Origin: Pectinophora gossypiella
Lineage: Eukaryota; Arthropoda; Insecta; Lepidoptera; Gelechiidae
Direction: 5' to 3'
NCBI RefSeq assembly: GCF_024362695.1
Contig: NC_065407.1
Location: 6,758,001 to 6,822,000, forward strand
DNA length: 64,000 nt
Part shown: positions 37,001 through 52,000 of the stretch, in pieces
Layout: every line of letters begins with the position of its first letter
How positions within the stretch are numbered: the first letter of the stretch is position 1
Made by a program: the position numbers and the translations under genes
Notes under the pieces: generated by a model
What the model was told of the DNA's origin: nothing
The model's input: only the letters and a program-made list of their open reading frames with translations
Databases searched by the model: none

Positions 37001-40000
37001 AAGTCAACGTAATCTTAAAATGCGCCAAGGTCGACTCATTCGGATCTAAATTCACAGTCGTAACAGCACTGTATTCTAGAGCTTTGCTTGCTTTCATAAC
37101 ATGCAATTTCTATTCAAAACAGCCGTACATTGCCAAGGCTATTTGTGTATTATCTAGGATCGTAGCATTTCAAATATAAAAGTACTTAAGTACTGGAGTT
37201 ATTTGTACAAGACTTAATTTATATAATATACTAGCTTTTGCCCGCGACTTCGTCCGCGTGGCGTGTTATAAAAGAGAGATCTTTGTGTGTGTGGGAGTGC
37301 ATATCAAATTTCAAGCATCTAACTTATGCAGTTTAGATTTTTTCATACATTTTTTTTCCGCTAACTCCCATTTTTCAAAATACAGCCATAACTAAACTTT
37401 ATATTTATTAACGTATGCATGCATGTTAGATTGAAAACATCTATCTTACGCGGTTTCGTATTTTCATACAAATGTTTTTTTCCCGCTAACTCCCATTTCC
37501 GTGGGAATTTTGCAATATCCTGTTGCAACTAAGCCTTAAGTTAACTAAGGTACTTGAATGCCAAATTTCAAGCGTCTAACTTAAGCGGTTTAGATTTTTT
37601 TATACAAAAGGATTTTCCCGCGAATTCCCGTTCCCGTGGGAATTCCGGGAATTCCTTTCTTAGTGCACCTCTACGGTACCTAAGCTATGTCCCTTCCAAA
37701 TTTCAAGTGCCTACGTTTAGCCGTTTAGGCTGTGCGTTGATATGTCAGTCAGTCAGTTTTCCTTTTATATATTTAGATTATAGAATTCGATTTCACTACC
37801 TGTTTCGATTATGTTTGCGAGTGCGAAGTGAGTTTTTTTATGTAGAATACCGATTTACATGACATACTATATAATGTAGACGACAGGTCGACATGGCAAT
37901 TCTCTAGTGACGTGACGTTTTCAATATCGATATATTTTTATTATGTATGTAACAAAATGTGAATAAAATAATACCACGTTTTCATTTAAGTTAATATTTA
38001 TTCATCTGAATCATCTAACGTCCGATTGACAGAAATTTTGTAACAATTATTTTTCCGTTCAATGTCACAATTTTCTAACACTTTTCTAGCTAGATCTCGA
38101 GCTTGAGAGTGAATTATTGGTTTTTTTGCTTGAACACGCGACGAAGATGCAACCGTAGCCATTTTTAAAACACAATAGTAATAAATTATGTGAGCGAGAT
38201 TATAATCGATAAACGCGGTCGATACGGACTCGTGCGACACTAAGACTAAGACGCCGCCGGGGACTGTGCGGGTATGCGGGGCGACCCCGCCTCCGCGGCT
38301 CACTTCATGCCCCGATTGCCATGTCGACCTGTCGTCAACAGTACGTAGTTTTGAAAGCTCACGTCACGTTACGTAAAACTCACGTTATCCTGTCATGATC
38401 CTTACAAATCTAACCACAGAAACAAAAGACGTCACCAATAAGCCGAATAAATATTGACTAAGTATTTGTATTTGTATTTATTTATTTAGCAGTTTATTCT
38501 ACACAGAATAGGATATAAAAACAATTAGACTAACACAAGACAGACGATTCAGCTTATTTCTAGTAGAATTCTCTTCCAGTAGACCGGGAAAGAGATACTC
38601 ATAGAGTACCTTTAAAATTACGTAAACCTATCATATTCCAAACCTAAAATATATCACAACTATTTACGTCACCATGGCGACTTTACCAGCCCAGCGTACT
38701 ACTACTAGATCATAAACAGCTAAACACATTCTTGTTGTCATTCCTTGACCACCAGTCCAGCAGTAAAGCCAAAGCTCTCAGAAGTCGATATCAATTGGTC
38801 GCATGTAATTCAGACCCCTAGCATACTCCCGTTTTTCACAGGGTCCGCTTATCTAACCATATTTCAGGTCCGGTTTTTTACAGAAGCGACTGACCTTCCA
38901 ACCCGCGAAGGGAAAACCAGCCCAATACGGGTTAGGTCACATACCTCCGAAAATTTATTTCTCGGGAATGTGGGTTTCCTCACGATGTTTTCCTTCACCG
39001 TTGAGAATGTGTTAGATAATCATATAATATGATCCAAACATGAATTCGAAAATAAATTCGACAATCATTGTTTTAGGCCTGTGCTGGATTCGAACCCGCG
39101 ATCTCAAAGGGAGAGGCAAGCGTTCTACCAACTAGGCTACCACGGCTCCTAACTGGTCACACGTAATACGCGAAGAGAAATAAATTGAATATTGCATATT
39201 GATCTAATGTTTTGTTTCCTGTTCCTCAAATTACTTCCAAAGTTTTCAAATTAAACAAGTTTTCGAACCAATATTTAGGGGGATGAAAGTATTTCGCTAA
39301 GTCTTGTAAACCCATGGTACACCCCTAAAAGAGAGGGGAGGAGAGTAAACTTTCGGATAAATTTCGCGGTTTTGAATTTATTATACGCATCGAGCCCGTT
39401 TGAAAATTTTAATTTATCTGTGGATAAAATATAAATATTCTTTCGTCTTGATTTCATTACGCCGAAAGAAAATATAGGTCAAATATTAACATAATTCAGA
39501 TACATTTTTTTTTCATTAAAGATGATTGACGTTTACAGAACTGGCATAATAAAGACAATAGATAATGTGCAGTACGTCACACGGAAATGTTGTTTTCTTG
39601 CAATATTTCTACAAACGGTCACCCATCCAAAGTCTGCCCGCGATGTAAGTTGCTTTACAATACAGTACAACACAAATACACTTGCACCAAAATAAAAATA
39701 AATAATTACAAAAAGACTTAACTAACTCAAGTAAAGTACGTAACCGAACTTAAGTCAGTACAGCTAATATAACCGTAATACTGACAACGTGCTCTTATAC
39801 TGTTGTACTAAAGCTTCAGTTCCGTACATAGTACTTACCGTTAGCTAAAATTACCCTATAACAACGCATTTAACTGTCAGGCTGTAGCTAAGTAATATAA
39901 GTAATATATTCCCTATTATAATTAAGCAATTGTTATTGCATAGTTTTGGATGAGTGGAAGAAGCGAAAGCGGTGTCTCAGGATCTTAGTAAGTGGAATTC

Positions 40001-43000
40001 CGTGGTCTCTGTCTATCTTTTATGTAGGTACATAAAATAGACAAGATAGATAGATCTGGCCACGACATATAGGTACGGTCACGAGCATTAATAATATGTA
40101 TACACTTTGGTACCATGTCACATTACCTTTTTTGACAAATTGAACTGTAAGTCTCACTAAATGTCAAATATGTTAGCGCGACGGAGTCCTAAAGTGGGTA
40201 CATTATATTGCTCATGGCTGTACATGTCGTGGCCAGATCTTAGAATTGATCATTTCATGAAATGGACATATTTTATGATATAGCCAACTTAAGTTGACCA
40301 TATCGTTGAAACATCAACGTTTAATGATATTTCAATCAACCTTTGGTCATATTGTTAATGCAGGCGGTGTTCATGATTATGTGGTGTTTGTTATAAAAAT
40401 GCGAATAATCGATTAATTTCTTATGTTCAAAATTATTTACTTTTAATCCATATGGAAAATTGTACAATTACATCGGTTCATCGATTATAATACCAATCCA
40501 GTTTGAAATATAATCGACACCAGCGCCACTATCGGTGGATAATGTTACTAATTTAACGATATGATTGGCCATATTATGAAGTAATCATGCATTTACTTGT
40601 TCATATCGTTAAACCTTTTGTGTTCATTGAACAACATCATGATGTGGCCAACGAATGATATTCTATTTCATGAAATATGACCATAACTGTATTTTAAAAC
40701 GTTTCAATTCACACATAACCGATAAATTTGATGTGTTAGTGAGGAACCTAGAATACATAAACAAGTGATTGTTCATTTTATCTATTGACAAACGTAATGG
40801 CAAATCAACGTGACCTAAAATACTTCTTTTTAGTAGCTTAAAGTTGTTGATACAGGTTTACACATCACGCCTTTTTCTCATTGGGGTACCTAGACAGAGA
40901 CCAACGAATTCCACGGATACAGGCTTGCTTATTCCTTATTAAGTTTACGAACATAGTTTTTGAGTACAAAATAAATAAACTTCTGACTTTAAAAAAATGT
41001 GCTCATGATAATATCATCATTATTAATCCCACGATGAATTTAAATATTAAATACATTAAAAATTACGTGTTACTTATTTTATTTTGCATTTCGTGTAACC
41101 AGGAAGTTATCGTAACATTTGCAAATTGGTTTATGAAATAATGTTTCTAAATCATTTTAGCACGACGAGTCACATATAAGTCTATGTTTAGATCATTGAC
41201 ATGTATTTTGACGCCATTTCAAGTTCTGTTCTCGACTTATATTAATATAGACGTGATTAACTTGGACGAATTTATAGTCAATAAGTTTTTATGCCAAAAA
41301 TATGACATAATAATAAACAAAGGTATAAGGTGACGTATTTTCATATTTTTTTGTAAATATGCATATCTCTAATGTTAATCCAAATAAGACCTTGTTCAGA
41401 AGGCGCGATTTACTCGCGTTTTCATACCCCAGAGTAATTTGATTACTTTATAGATTCCTGTATGCTTGGAGATTTGCATCTGTATCCGTACGATGTTAAG
41501 TACTCTGTGGTATGACAACACGTGTAAATCGCGTCACCTGGACAAGGACTAAGATTTACATTATTTTTCACATACTTTCACGTTGAAATTCTTTTCTAGC
41601 ACATTTTGAGTCCATCCATCAATTGGGTCTTTGTATAAAAACAAAAGAAGTCTCACGGAAAACGTCAGGTCCTTGTCTCGTCCTCAACTTCTACATAATT
41701 GTTTCCTGGTACTATTGAGGCTCCTCAACCTTTGAATGATGGATAACGCTTTATTGGGAAATTATGCCGAAGGTTTTTATAAACACTTATCTAATTGTTT
41801 CGTGAATCATCAAAGCGGTGTCGTCTTCTTAATCGTGTTGATTGTGAGGTGGAATACCAGTCTCATCAACTCTGGTGTCAGCTGACATGACTCACGTAAC
41901 GAGTACATACTTACATCAGTAAGTAATAACCGAGGCCAACGGCTTAACGTGCCTTCCGAAGCACAGATTAGCTTACTTTCAGACAATCAGGTGATCAGCC
42001 TGTAAAGTCCTAACTAAACTAGGGATCACAAAGTGATTTTTGTGATATATCCTCACCGGGATTCGAACCCGGGGCCTCCGAATCGTGAGCCCAACGTTCA
42101 ACCACTGGACTACGGACGCCTTTAAGCGGTGTGAAAACTAATAACGATATTTCTACAAAGATTCTTAACACGACAGTGGACCATGACGTATCCTACATCA
42201 TCGACTACCACGATGGGATCAGTTTATAGTTGTCATTGTTTGAATAGGCTTTCTTAAAAATAGAGTTGCCTCACCTAATCCTGGAGAGTTTTGTGTAGGA
42301 GGCAATTACCTATATGTGACATTTTTTTTGTAAAATTTACGTCCCCGGATATCAAGTTGAAACCTGGCCCGGTCGATAACGGTAAGAAGTGCAAAAAAAA
42401 ACTGGATTGTGTCGTCCTACTCTGCAGTTGGCCAAATATAAAGATGGTGAAAAAATTGCAAAGTTACCGTCTTCCTAAAGTTATCGACTACCAAGATTTA
42501 CTTCTATCGTGTGGGTTGTGAGGTGGATTACAACCCCTATCAACTCTGGTGTTAGGGTTACTATTGAGCCGGCTAAGGCCCCTGACATGGTTCATGTAAC
42601 GACTACTAACTTACATTAGTAAGTAGTAACCGGGACTAACAAGAGATAAATCACACCATTCAATAGTTCGGATAACCTTATTTACAAAAAAGCCTTATTG
42701 TATGTTAGATAGTCATCCTGCTAGTAAGTCGTAAAATCGTTGATTTAACATAATGGGTCCGTGTTGCGGTTAACACCAAAAAAAAAAACGCTTATAATTG
42801 ACTCCTACACATGATTAGATGCCAGGATTAGATGAGGCAACCCTATTTTTTAGAAAGCCCATTCAAATAGTACCTAACAACTATGAGCTGGTCCCATGGC
42901 GATTGTGGATGACGTAGGGTTTGTTACTATCTTAGTAACTGCGCATATAGGCCATTCCTTAGCTGAAAGAGAGGTTACGGAGTATTCCATCACTGATCTG

Positions 43001-46000
43001 TCATTAATGAGGCCTTGTCATCATTATTGGCCTTGTACGTTTATTGGCTTCCTCAGATAATTCATTTATTTATACGTTATTACATCTACCTACCCAAATA
43101 TATCTTCTTTTTCTTTCGTGTGGGTTGCGAGGTCAATAACCGACCTCATCAACCCTGTTGTTAGGGCAACTTTCGAGCCGTCAAAGGCTCACGTAAGGAC
43201 TACATTAACTAAGTAAATAGTAGGCGAAATCAACTTAACGTGCCCGCAGAAGCAGCCTGCAGTGTCCTAACCAAACAAATAGATTTTTGTGATATGTCCC
43301 CACCGGGATTCACATCCGGTACCTCTGGATCGTGAGTTTGAGTATTAATTGTATTACTGCTTAAGTCCGCTAGGTTTAGTGGCTTGTATGACATTGAGAC
43401 CCTCATCACCATTCAGAACATAGCTGAGTACCGGTTTCCCGGATTCTGTCTCTTATCAAATGCGGACAAACGTTCCGGGTTTCCGTAGTTGGTCACCTCT
43501 CCCGGATGACCCCTAAAGGAAATCGCTAAATCATTTTAAGCCTTGGCCTCTTGAGATAAAATTTAATTGTGGTTGACCCTTAGATCTGGGATGAATATTA
43601 TCAAACGATTTTTGCATTTATGTTAAGGTTTAAAGCATGTTTACCTTTTCGTTGTCAATTTCGCTTGTTAAACAATTGGGACCCAAAAGTGTTGAATAAT
43701 ATAACATCACGTTTGTATTTCCGAAGGGTTAAGCAGATAAATAATAATAATCTGTCCTAAGAGTGTGCTTACCATGGCATAACTCCTAAACGCATACTTA
43801 GGTACTATTCGGACGAATTTCAGAAAAAAATTTTCTTGTTTCATACTTTTAAAGCGCGGTTATCCGTAATCAGTACACTTCAGGACCCACTGGGGTCGAC
43901 CCCAGTGAAAAGGAAAAATAGGAGAATTAATCGATTAATTCTTACAAATATTTTTCCTCTTAGACGACGCCCTGAGCCGAGGTTCGCGCCCAACTGGGCA
44001 CCCTCATGCATGTTGTCTTAAACTTTGTTCCGGGTGAGAGCTTTCACCGCTCCCCATTTGTCCGGCCAAGTAGTTAGGTAATGCCATCTGCGGCAAACCT
44101 ACAATAACTTACGTAAAAAAAAAAGCTGTAATCGGGTTTAAAGTCATAAGACCGAATGTCTTGTGTCTTGAAATCTCTTAATATATTTTTTTGGTACAAC
44201 AACACCATTTGTGTTTGTAAGTACCAACCAACAACCAACCAAGTTTATTTTTATCCTCAGTGTTCGACGCCTCGGCAAAGTCACCTCAGGGTCTGCTGTT
44301 CGGTTCATCGTACCATCTCGGCAACTTCGACGAGTGCATCGGTATCGACAGCGGAGATGGTGGTGTCACCGTCGAGGGGCAGTACTGCCTGGCCACCATC
44401 AAGTGGAGGCAGGGTGAGGAGGCTAAAAAGGTAGATACTCAACATAGGCTACTTAAAGAGAACAGGGAGTCTTAAAAGGTTACATGGAAGCAATTAACCT
44501 AAAAAGTAATATTGCAATTTGACATTTGCGCAATGTCAACAGACGTCGAATAGCAATATTGCTTTTTGGGTGGAGTGCTTCAATGCGGTCTTTTTGATTG
44601 AAAACCCGATTCGGGACCATCGGCAGTAGATCTAAAAAGGCCACATTACATCTAAAAAGCAATATTGCTGAATGAGCTGCAAGCTATCATGGCCGTTATG
44701 ATGTTTGTCCGCTCATCAAGTTTTGTAATAATTAATAACTAAGTTGAAGGAGCAATTTTTGTACTTTAACGTGTCAAAGCGACCATCATAGCGTGCCGCG
44801 ATTTTAAGTATTTGACTTTGTTTAACTAGTCGCACTTATTCTTATGTGCGTAATAAATAGCAGAATTGCATTTTATTGAATGCTCAATATTGACCTTTTT
44901 AGATCCCCGGCCTTTGCTTGTCAATAATCGTGTTAATGCGAATTTCGCTTGCTGACTTCGGTGCTATTGACGTTAAGTGGTAACAATTTTCTATGTTACT
45001 GAACACACGGATCTCGATTTTTACATTAAAAAAAAGATAACATGATTAAAAATAACAATAGGTAGGTATTGGATTCTTCCTAGGTCATTCCCAGAAATAA
45101 AAAATAAATAAAATTATGCTTCTTAAAAACAAAATGTTAATTTCAAGATTAAGATCCATGAGATTAAACTTTTTTCAGTTTCTCTTTTTATTTAAGTTTA
45201 ATAATTAAAATTATATGCTTCAAGAGATGTCCTGACGTAACTACTTTAGAATGACTTATAATTGTGTGAATAAAACCTAACCCGAGAATAAAGATAATAA
45301 ATATTTAAATCTAGGTTCCCAAAAAAACATACCATATTAGGAAAATTTAAAAGTCATGATCATGCTGAGTCGTTCGTCAACTCGTCCCATATACCTAGGG
45401 CCCATTTGCGACGAGTTGGTGACAAACAAAATAATTAATATTTTCATTCGTTGACTCGTCCCACTTTTTTTGTATGGAATTTTATGCTTTGGTATAGTCA
45501 GCAAGACAAAATATAACATTCTTAAATGTTTAGTAACTTTAGTTTTGGACGTAGTTTATTTAATATAAAAAAAAAAACAGTAAATAGTATATATTATCCA
45601 GTACAATTGTGTATTGTTTCAGTTAATCATAGTAGACATTATTTATAGTTAAGATTTTCTACAATTGTTGATTCATATTTTTTTTATTATCTTTTCTTGT
45701 TGATTATTTATTATGAAAGATTCGTAGTAAAAAAAATATATGTAATAAAAAAAAAAATGATTTTTGGGGCTCTATGAAGCCGTCCAAAGATCGGATTTAT
45801 ACTATTTTATAAAATAATGTTTTGAAACATTTTGTTTTGGCAGGGCCGGCTTGACTCTTTTTTTGTACTTTTCTTTTTTATTTATTTTACCTGCTGTGAG
45901 TGAGACTACAACATTTTCAGGTTTCAATTAAATCACAGTATATTTTCCACATAAAATGTTTTAAAATCACTAACATTACATAAAGCATAATTGTTTTATT

Positions 46001-49000
46001 TTTTTAAATGTTAATTTTGGTAAGGATTCATGGAAAAATACATTGAGTGTATATTACAACGTGGAATGAACTTAATCATAATAAAAATAAATGTTTTAAG
46101 GTTATATGTTGGTACTCCACAAAATCGACATTTCATTTCAAATCCCTGTTTTAAGTAAAAGTCCTGCATTCTTTACAACAAAAAAAAAGACGAAATAACC
46201 ATAATAACAATGACTTGGGCAACTTGTTTACATTCATAAAACAACGAAAATAGCGACTTATAATATTTTGCATTGATATTAATTGGCATCGATAAAAATA
46301 GCTAATTTATTTTGGGAGCAATTAACATTCTTTAACTATTAGTCATGCTATCTTTTATAAATGTTTTTCGTAGGTCAATAGTCAATCTAGGGTTAATGGT
46401 ATATACATGTAAACGATCAAAATTATTTAAAAAGTTTTAACTGACATACATATCATTTTTTTTGAGATTAGAAAAATGTATAGAGCTAACATTCGACGCG
46501 GCGTGGCTTCTCATAGATTTGCCGTATATGGTATTGACTACTTGGTCGGACAAACGGGGACTGCTGACGGCTCTGACTCAAATAGTTTGCTCAATGATCG
46601 ATGAGAGCCCTCGACACTTTCCATTTGTCCGACCAAACGATGAATGCAGTCGGAGGTATAGTCGAGACAATAATGTTTAAACTTCTCGAAACGGATGTAA
46701 ATCACTGAATTACTCATTTTTTTGCTAAATATTGTGAAGTCATTATTACTAATGGCTTCTATGGAATTTGGTTTATTTATTCATGCCTGACCAGCAAAGC
46801 GTATATTTTTTATAGAATAAGATCAGGTGTTCGGATTTATTGCGCAATTTGCTTAATGTTATCAGACTAGTTGTGAACATCCGCGTCCGAAAAATCATAG
46901 TCACAAAACATCAAAATAAAAAAACTGTTGCACACACTTTTGATACGAAGTTTGAATATATGAACTATATGGTGATCGGTCCCAGTCGATTGCCCATACA
47001 AAGATTCATCATAATGTTGGAAATGACACAAACCTCAGTCAGTTTTAACAACTTGCACGTTATTATCCCCGTTTCGAGGTGGTCCTACTACAATGTCTTA
47101 TTAGTACCTTCCCCGTAGCTGGGTACATATTTACGATTTGCTGACGTGTACTTATATTTTTAGACATTACTATATTAGAATCTCAGTACTTATCGCTATC
47201 AGCCCATTAGCCCATTAGAGTCGATTCATTCTTTCAAATATTTCTTTTTCCTTTTTTTTGACGTGACTTATTGTAAATTTTCCGCAGATGGCATTAACTA
47301 CTTGGCCGGATAAATGGGGAGCGCTGAAGGCTCGAGGAACGTTTAAGATAACAGGCCTGAGGGTGCCCAGTTGGGCGCGAACCTCGGCTCAAGGCGTCGT
47401 CTGAGAGGAAAAATATTTGAAAGAATTAATCGACTCTAGTTGATCGATAGCGATAAGCGTTGATTGAGGAAAATCGTCGACCACGCCGACGGGGTGGGTA
47501 TCGGAAACCTTTCAAATATAATTCCCTCAGACGACACCTTGAGCAGAGGTTCGCTCCCGACTGGGTGCCCTCAGGATTGTTGTCTTAAATTTGCTCCCCA
47601 TTTGTTCGGCCAAGTAGTGTGCCATATGCATGTCAAAAAAAAAGTTTACTAGAATCTACAATTTAAGTAATTTTGTCTCCGTTTCCTTTCAGATTCGCAC
47701 TGGCCGAGGAGAGTCCCTCCGCTGGGCGGTATGCGTGCCCAGTGCATGCGATGCCAAGTCTGTTGCTGGCTTCGTTGGTGATGTGCTGGCCAATACTGTT
47801 GGTAATACCACCGCCACTGGCGTTGTCATCACCGAAAAAGACTGCTACACCAAGCGGCCGCTTACCGTATCCAATTTGGATGTTGGTTACTTGTAAGTAA
47901 TGTATTTACAGCCTGTTTCATTACAATCCTGAATTCATTCGGCATTGCGCTATTAGACAGTGTTTCAACAAGAGAGACACTCTTTAAAATCTTTTATATA
48001 CTTTACTTACCCAAAAATATCCCAAAGGTTGCGCGAAGGTTTATTTACCTAACATCATTGATTTCTATTTTTTTTGTAGGTCTCGTTATTTATTCAATTT
48101 GTTGTATTCTTGCGGTGCAATAAAGTTCGTTATTATTGCATTTGTAGGTACACTGAATAACATAATTCTAACTTTATATTTGACTTTTATGTCGCGAATT
48201 AACATGATAAAATGTTCATCAACGTTATATGGCTATGAGTTCGTGACCAATAAAATGTTTACTTGTTGCATAAAATAGTGTCGATTTTCTTATTTTTATA
48301 TCTAATCGATTCATATAGAGGTATATTGTAATTTTACGGAATAGGTCACGTTTCTGGAAGTTTCCCAAGAATGGTTGAATGATTTAATAATAATAAAATT
48401 ATCTTTATTGGGGCAATAGACTCATACAATTTAATACGTGCAATGGTAAAAGATAAAAAAAGAAAAATTAATTTATAAGAGGAGGTATTATGATACTGTC
48501 TTTGGACGATTTAGACGAGTAGGTATTTACGAGCACGGACAGACGTAGCACTTTTTACCGCCATAGATAAATATAATCATCTTTATCTATTCTGTGCTTA
48601 CCGCGATAGAACCAATGACAACGTGGACGAAGTCACGGGCAATAACTAGTACTAAAGTGTATGAAATATTATGTCTGGAAATATTGAAATGATTGAAATT
48701 ATGCTTTTGATAGACAATCAGAAATCGTAAATAATTTATTTGAAGTTATTATTGTCAAAGATAAGTCTATCAAAGGTTATTGTTATTGGATAGGTAGGTA
48801 CTTTACATTACTTAGAAATAAAATGTAACAATATAAACAAATTCTGTACAATTTCGTTAAAGTAGGTTTTAATCCGTTCACCGGTTTTGATGTTGTACGG
48901 TACAAAAGAATAATTCAAAATTTGTCTTGAAATTGTTCCTTTATTGTTATCATCACAGAATAGAAAGGTTCAATTTATATTCTCTCCTTCCTGTCGATAT

Positions 49001-52000
49001 GTTTACGAGTATGTAAACACAAAGTAAACATCACCCTACCGAAACAAGGTTGTCAGAAGGTTGTCGCAAGGTTGTCGCTAACCAATAGAGTAATGGAGTG
49101 TGTGAGAAAAATAAGGGAGGACGACGATCGCACCTCGGAGCAACTTTTGGCATATGATGATTGATCGTCGGGGACATGATACTTCCCTCACAGTATTGCT
49201 GCTCGTCGTTCTATCGTAAATAATTAAATGATATTGATTTCCTGCCTACACGGGATAATAAAGAACGCGATGAGTTACAATGTTCGTTTCCTGATCCGCT
49301 TCTCGGCAATTTTTATCTGTCAGGAAGAAATATTCTCGACTCTACGTAGTTTATTCTGCAGCTGGCGTTTCAAAATAATAATTCTGTAACGTTTGGTGGA
49401 GGCACCAACCAGCAATAAAATGGACAGTTTAATTATTTGCATCGCAATTTGTTAAAAAAAATATTAATATAACCCTTGCGATAGGTCAACCAAGCCAACT
49501 TATTAAGTTTTTTGTTTATGATTTATTTTTTGTAGGTTCTGCGTATCTAATACAGCATAATGACGTATTCTTTCTTTTTCTGCAACAGATCCCTGATTCT
49601 CTTCTTCGTGGTAATTCTCTTCTTAAGCACTGTCTACGAAGCTTATATGCTCAAGTGGGGCAGCCAGAAGTCGTCCGTTGCCCACGACCTCATCGTCTCC
49701 TTCTCCATCATCAATAATGTTAAAAAGATCTTATCTACGAAGCAGAATAACGCCCTGGGTTTGGAGTGTGTCACTGGTATCAAGAGTTTGGCGATGATCT
49801 TCATCATAGCTGGTCACGCTTGCTTATTTATTGGCAGTGGTCCTGTAATGGATGCCGATGCTTGGGACCGGGTATGTTATTTCAACTGGATATCTATCTA
49901 ATTAGATTCAAATAGATTTTTTTTTGTAAAAAGTACTCAGATTTCATTGCTAGGTATTATTAGCATTACTCAGCTTCCTCACTTTTATGCAAATAGATTA
50001 CGTACTGCATCCATTCAAACAGACGGCGTCTGTTTTTTCATTAATAGTGGTCATTAATATTTACATATCAAGGTATTTTCCAACACATATACTTTGTTAT
50101 AATTCATTAGCTATCAAATTATTAAGACGGTCCTTTAAAAAAAACCTTCGCACTTAACTACAAGATGAAATCAAGTGTTATTTTTATTTAGGAAATTCTC
50201 TTTTAACTGATTTTAAATAAAATCGTTTTTTAAAGGAATTAAAAATATTTCAGTATAGCTGTTAACAGTGTACAAAGCATTCTAAATTTTTTAATCAACG
50301 AACAATGATTAAACATCATCGGAAGCCGCTGCAATGTTGGCGGGCTTTTATTTTTTGCACTGATCTTTTTACTTAATTGTTTTTGCCAGAATGTTGAGTG
50401 CTGGTTGATTTTTAGTTTACCAAGTCAAAATATTTATGTACCGGGTCGTTTATTGACAATTATTATGAGCACTGCTTCGTAATGAGTTCTTGGTTAATAC
50501 TTACATTTACTATTTATATTTAAATAAAAATAAAAGTTAGGATATTGATCCAGTAGAGATCCAAATTTTTAATAAAATTGTTCAATTTAATGAATTGTAC
50601 TAGTAGATTCCAGAACTACCACCTAACCAACCGATCATTCTTCAACCGATCGGGATTCGAACCCGGGCATTCTAGTTTGTTGTTGTAGGTATCTAGCCTC
50701 AGTATCTTTGGTAGATGTTATATTAGGCATGTTGTTTTAATTGTTTAACGTTCGAGTCACCTCTGCGCTTCCAATTAGTGAATGAGGGAAATTTAAGACA
50801 CTTCAAAAATTGAACATCAACCCATTGTTTTACGTTAACAACTTGCATTACAGCTGGTACGTGATCCAACCAGTGCCTTCATGTTGAGCAACGCTCTCCT
50901 CGTGGACACCTTCCTGTTCTTGAGTGCATTCCTCTTCTGTCGACTTCTCCTGATTGAGCTGGACAAGAGGCGAGGGAGGTTGAATATCTTGCCTATCTTA
51001 GTCTTCCGGTACATTAGGTAAGACATCTCTTTCAATATTCTTCTTCTTCAACTCTTACTTACAACCGTTATTATTGTGTGAATATTGAGCGCCCTAATTA
51101 TATAGGTGATTAAGTAAAAATACATATTTTTTATTAAGCCCAAGATTTCCTGCAAAAAACATTCCACGATACTAAATTTATTCAGTATACCTGACCAGTC
51201 CAGCACAGAAGAACCATAATAAACAAATGGTGCCAATGAAAATAACTGTATTGTGCCAATCATTTTAGAGGCGGTGATAACGAATGACAGTTAAGTAACG
51301 TTATTGTGTTAAAACAATACTAATAAACAGTGCAAACGAAGTTCATGGAAAGTACAGTATCTCTGCGATAGATCCGGAATGAAGGCTTCATTTGAAACGT
51401 ACAATAGGTTCAATTTAATTAACACTTGAATAGCACAAATACACCGCTTTGAAATTATCATTTTACTTGTGCTAGTTAATCAAAATATACTTTTATTTTT
51501 AGCACAGTTGTGATATTGCAATGACCAAAAAATACTAGCTTTAAATATATTACAAAAAATACTAGCTAAAATAGATAAATTAGCAAGTGATGTTCACATG
51601 AACTAACGTGTAATGTAAACAAACGAATTATAATAGTCATGATGTCATTGAGACGTAATTCTACTTCGAATATTAGGAATTTTACGAATAGTAGCATATT
51701 TTGTTTTGAGTTAAAAGTACTTACCACTCAATCAAAAACATCCTTGTAGAATGACTAAAAAAACATAATTATCTTCTCCAACTTGATGAACGATCTATAA
51801 GGGGGTTCTATAAAGAGTTGCTGATCCGTTACTATCACAGTTTATCCAAGTCAGGACTTTAAATCAAGTATGGTGGTGGTTGATTGACTCTTTTCTCAAA
51901 AACATGCTCAAATTTATTTTTGTTTTGTTTAAAATTGTTAACATATCATCAAGTACCAATCCAGTTTCACGTTTCGTTTCAGAATAACACCGGCATATGT

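Larger units (their letters stand above)
4068..44260 (+). other. Intron 1 of the NRF-6-like gene (40.2 kb)
   Basis: GTAAGT at 4068 and TTTATCCTCAG ending at 44260. Holds the antisense serine protease, a complete LTR retrotransposon and more than twenty SINE, MITE and LINE pieces listed separately. The protease is the only host gene recognised inside it. Confidence 0.92.
44431..47692 (+). other. Intron 2 of the NRF-6-like gene
   Basis: 3262 bp. Holds MITE copy 3, long A/T runs at 45540-46200, a partial repeat F near 46500-46640 and the head-to-head repeat F pair. 'actcgtccca' recurs at 45384 and 45455 around an unexplained 45355-45475 segment. Confidence 0.85.

Noticed and set aside
40881..41141. 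86-codon ORF in intron 1
   Set aside because: Composition follows the local AT bias, and no motif, promoter or splice evidence is visible.
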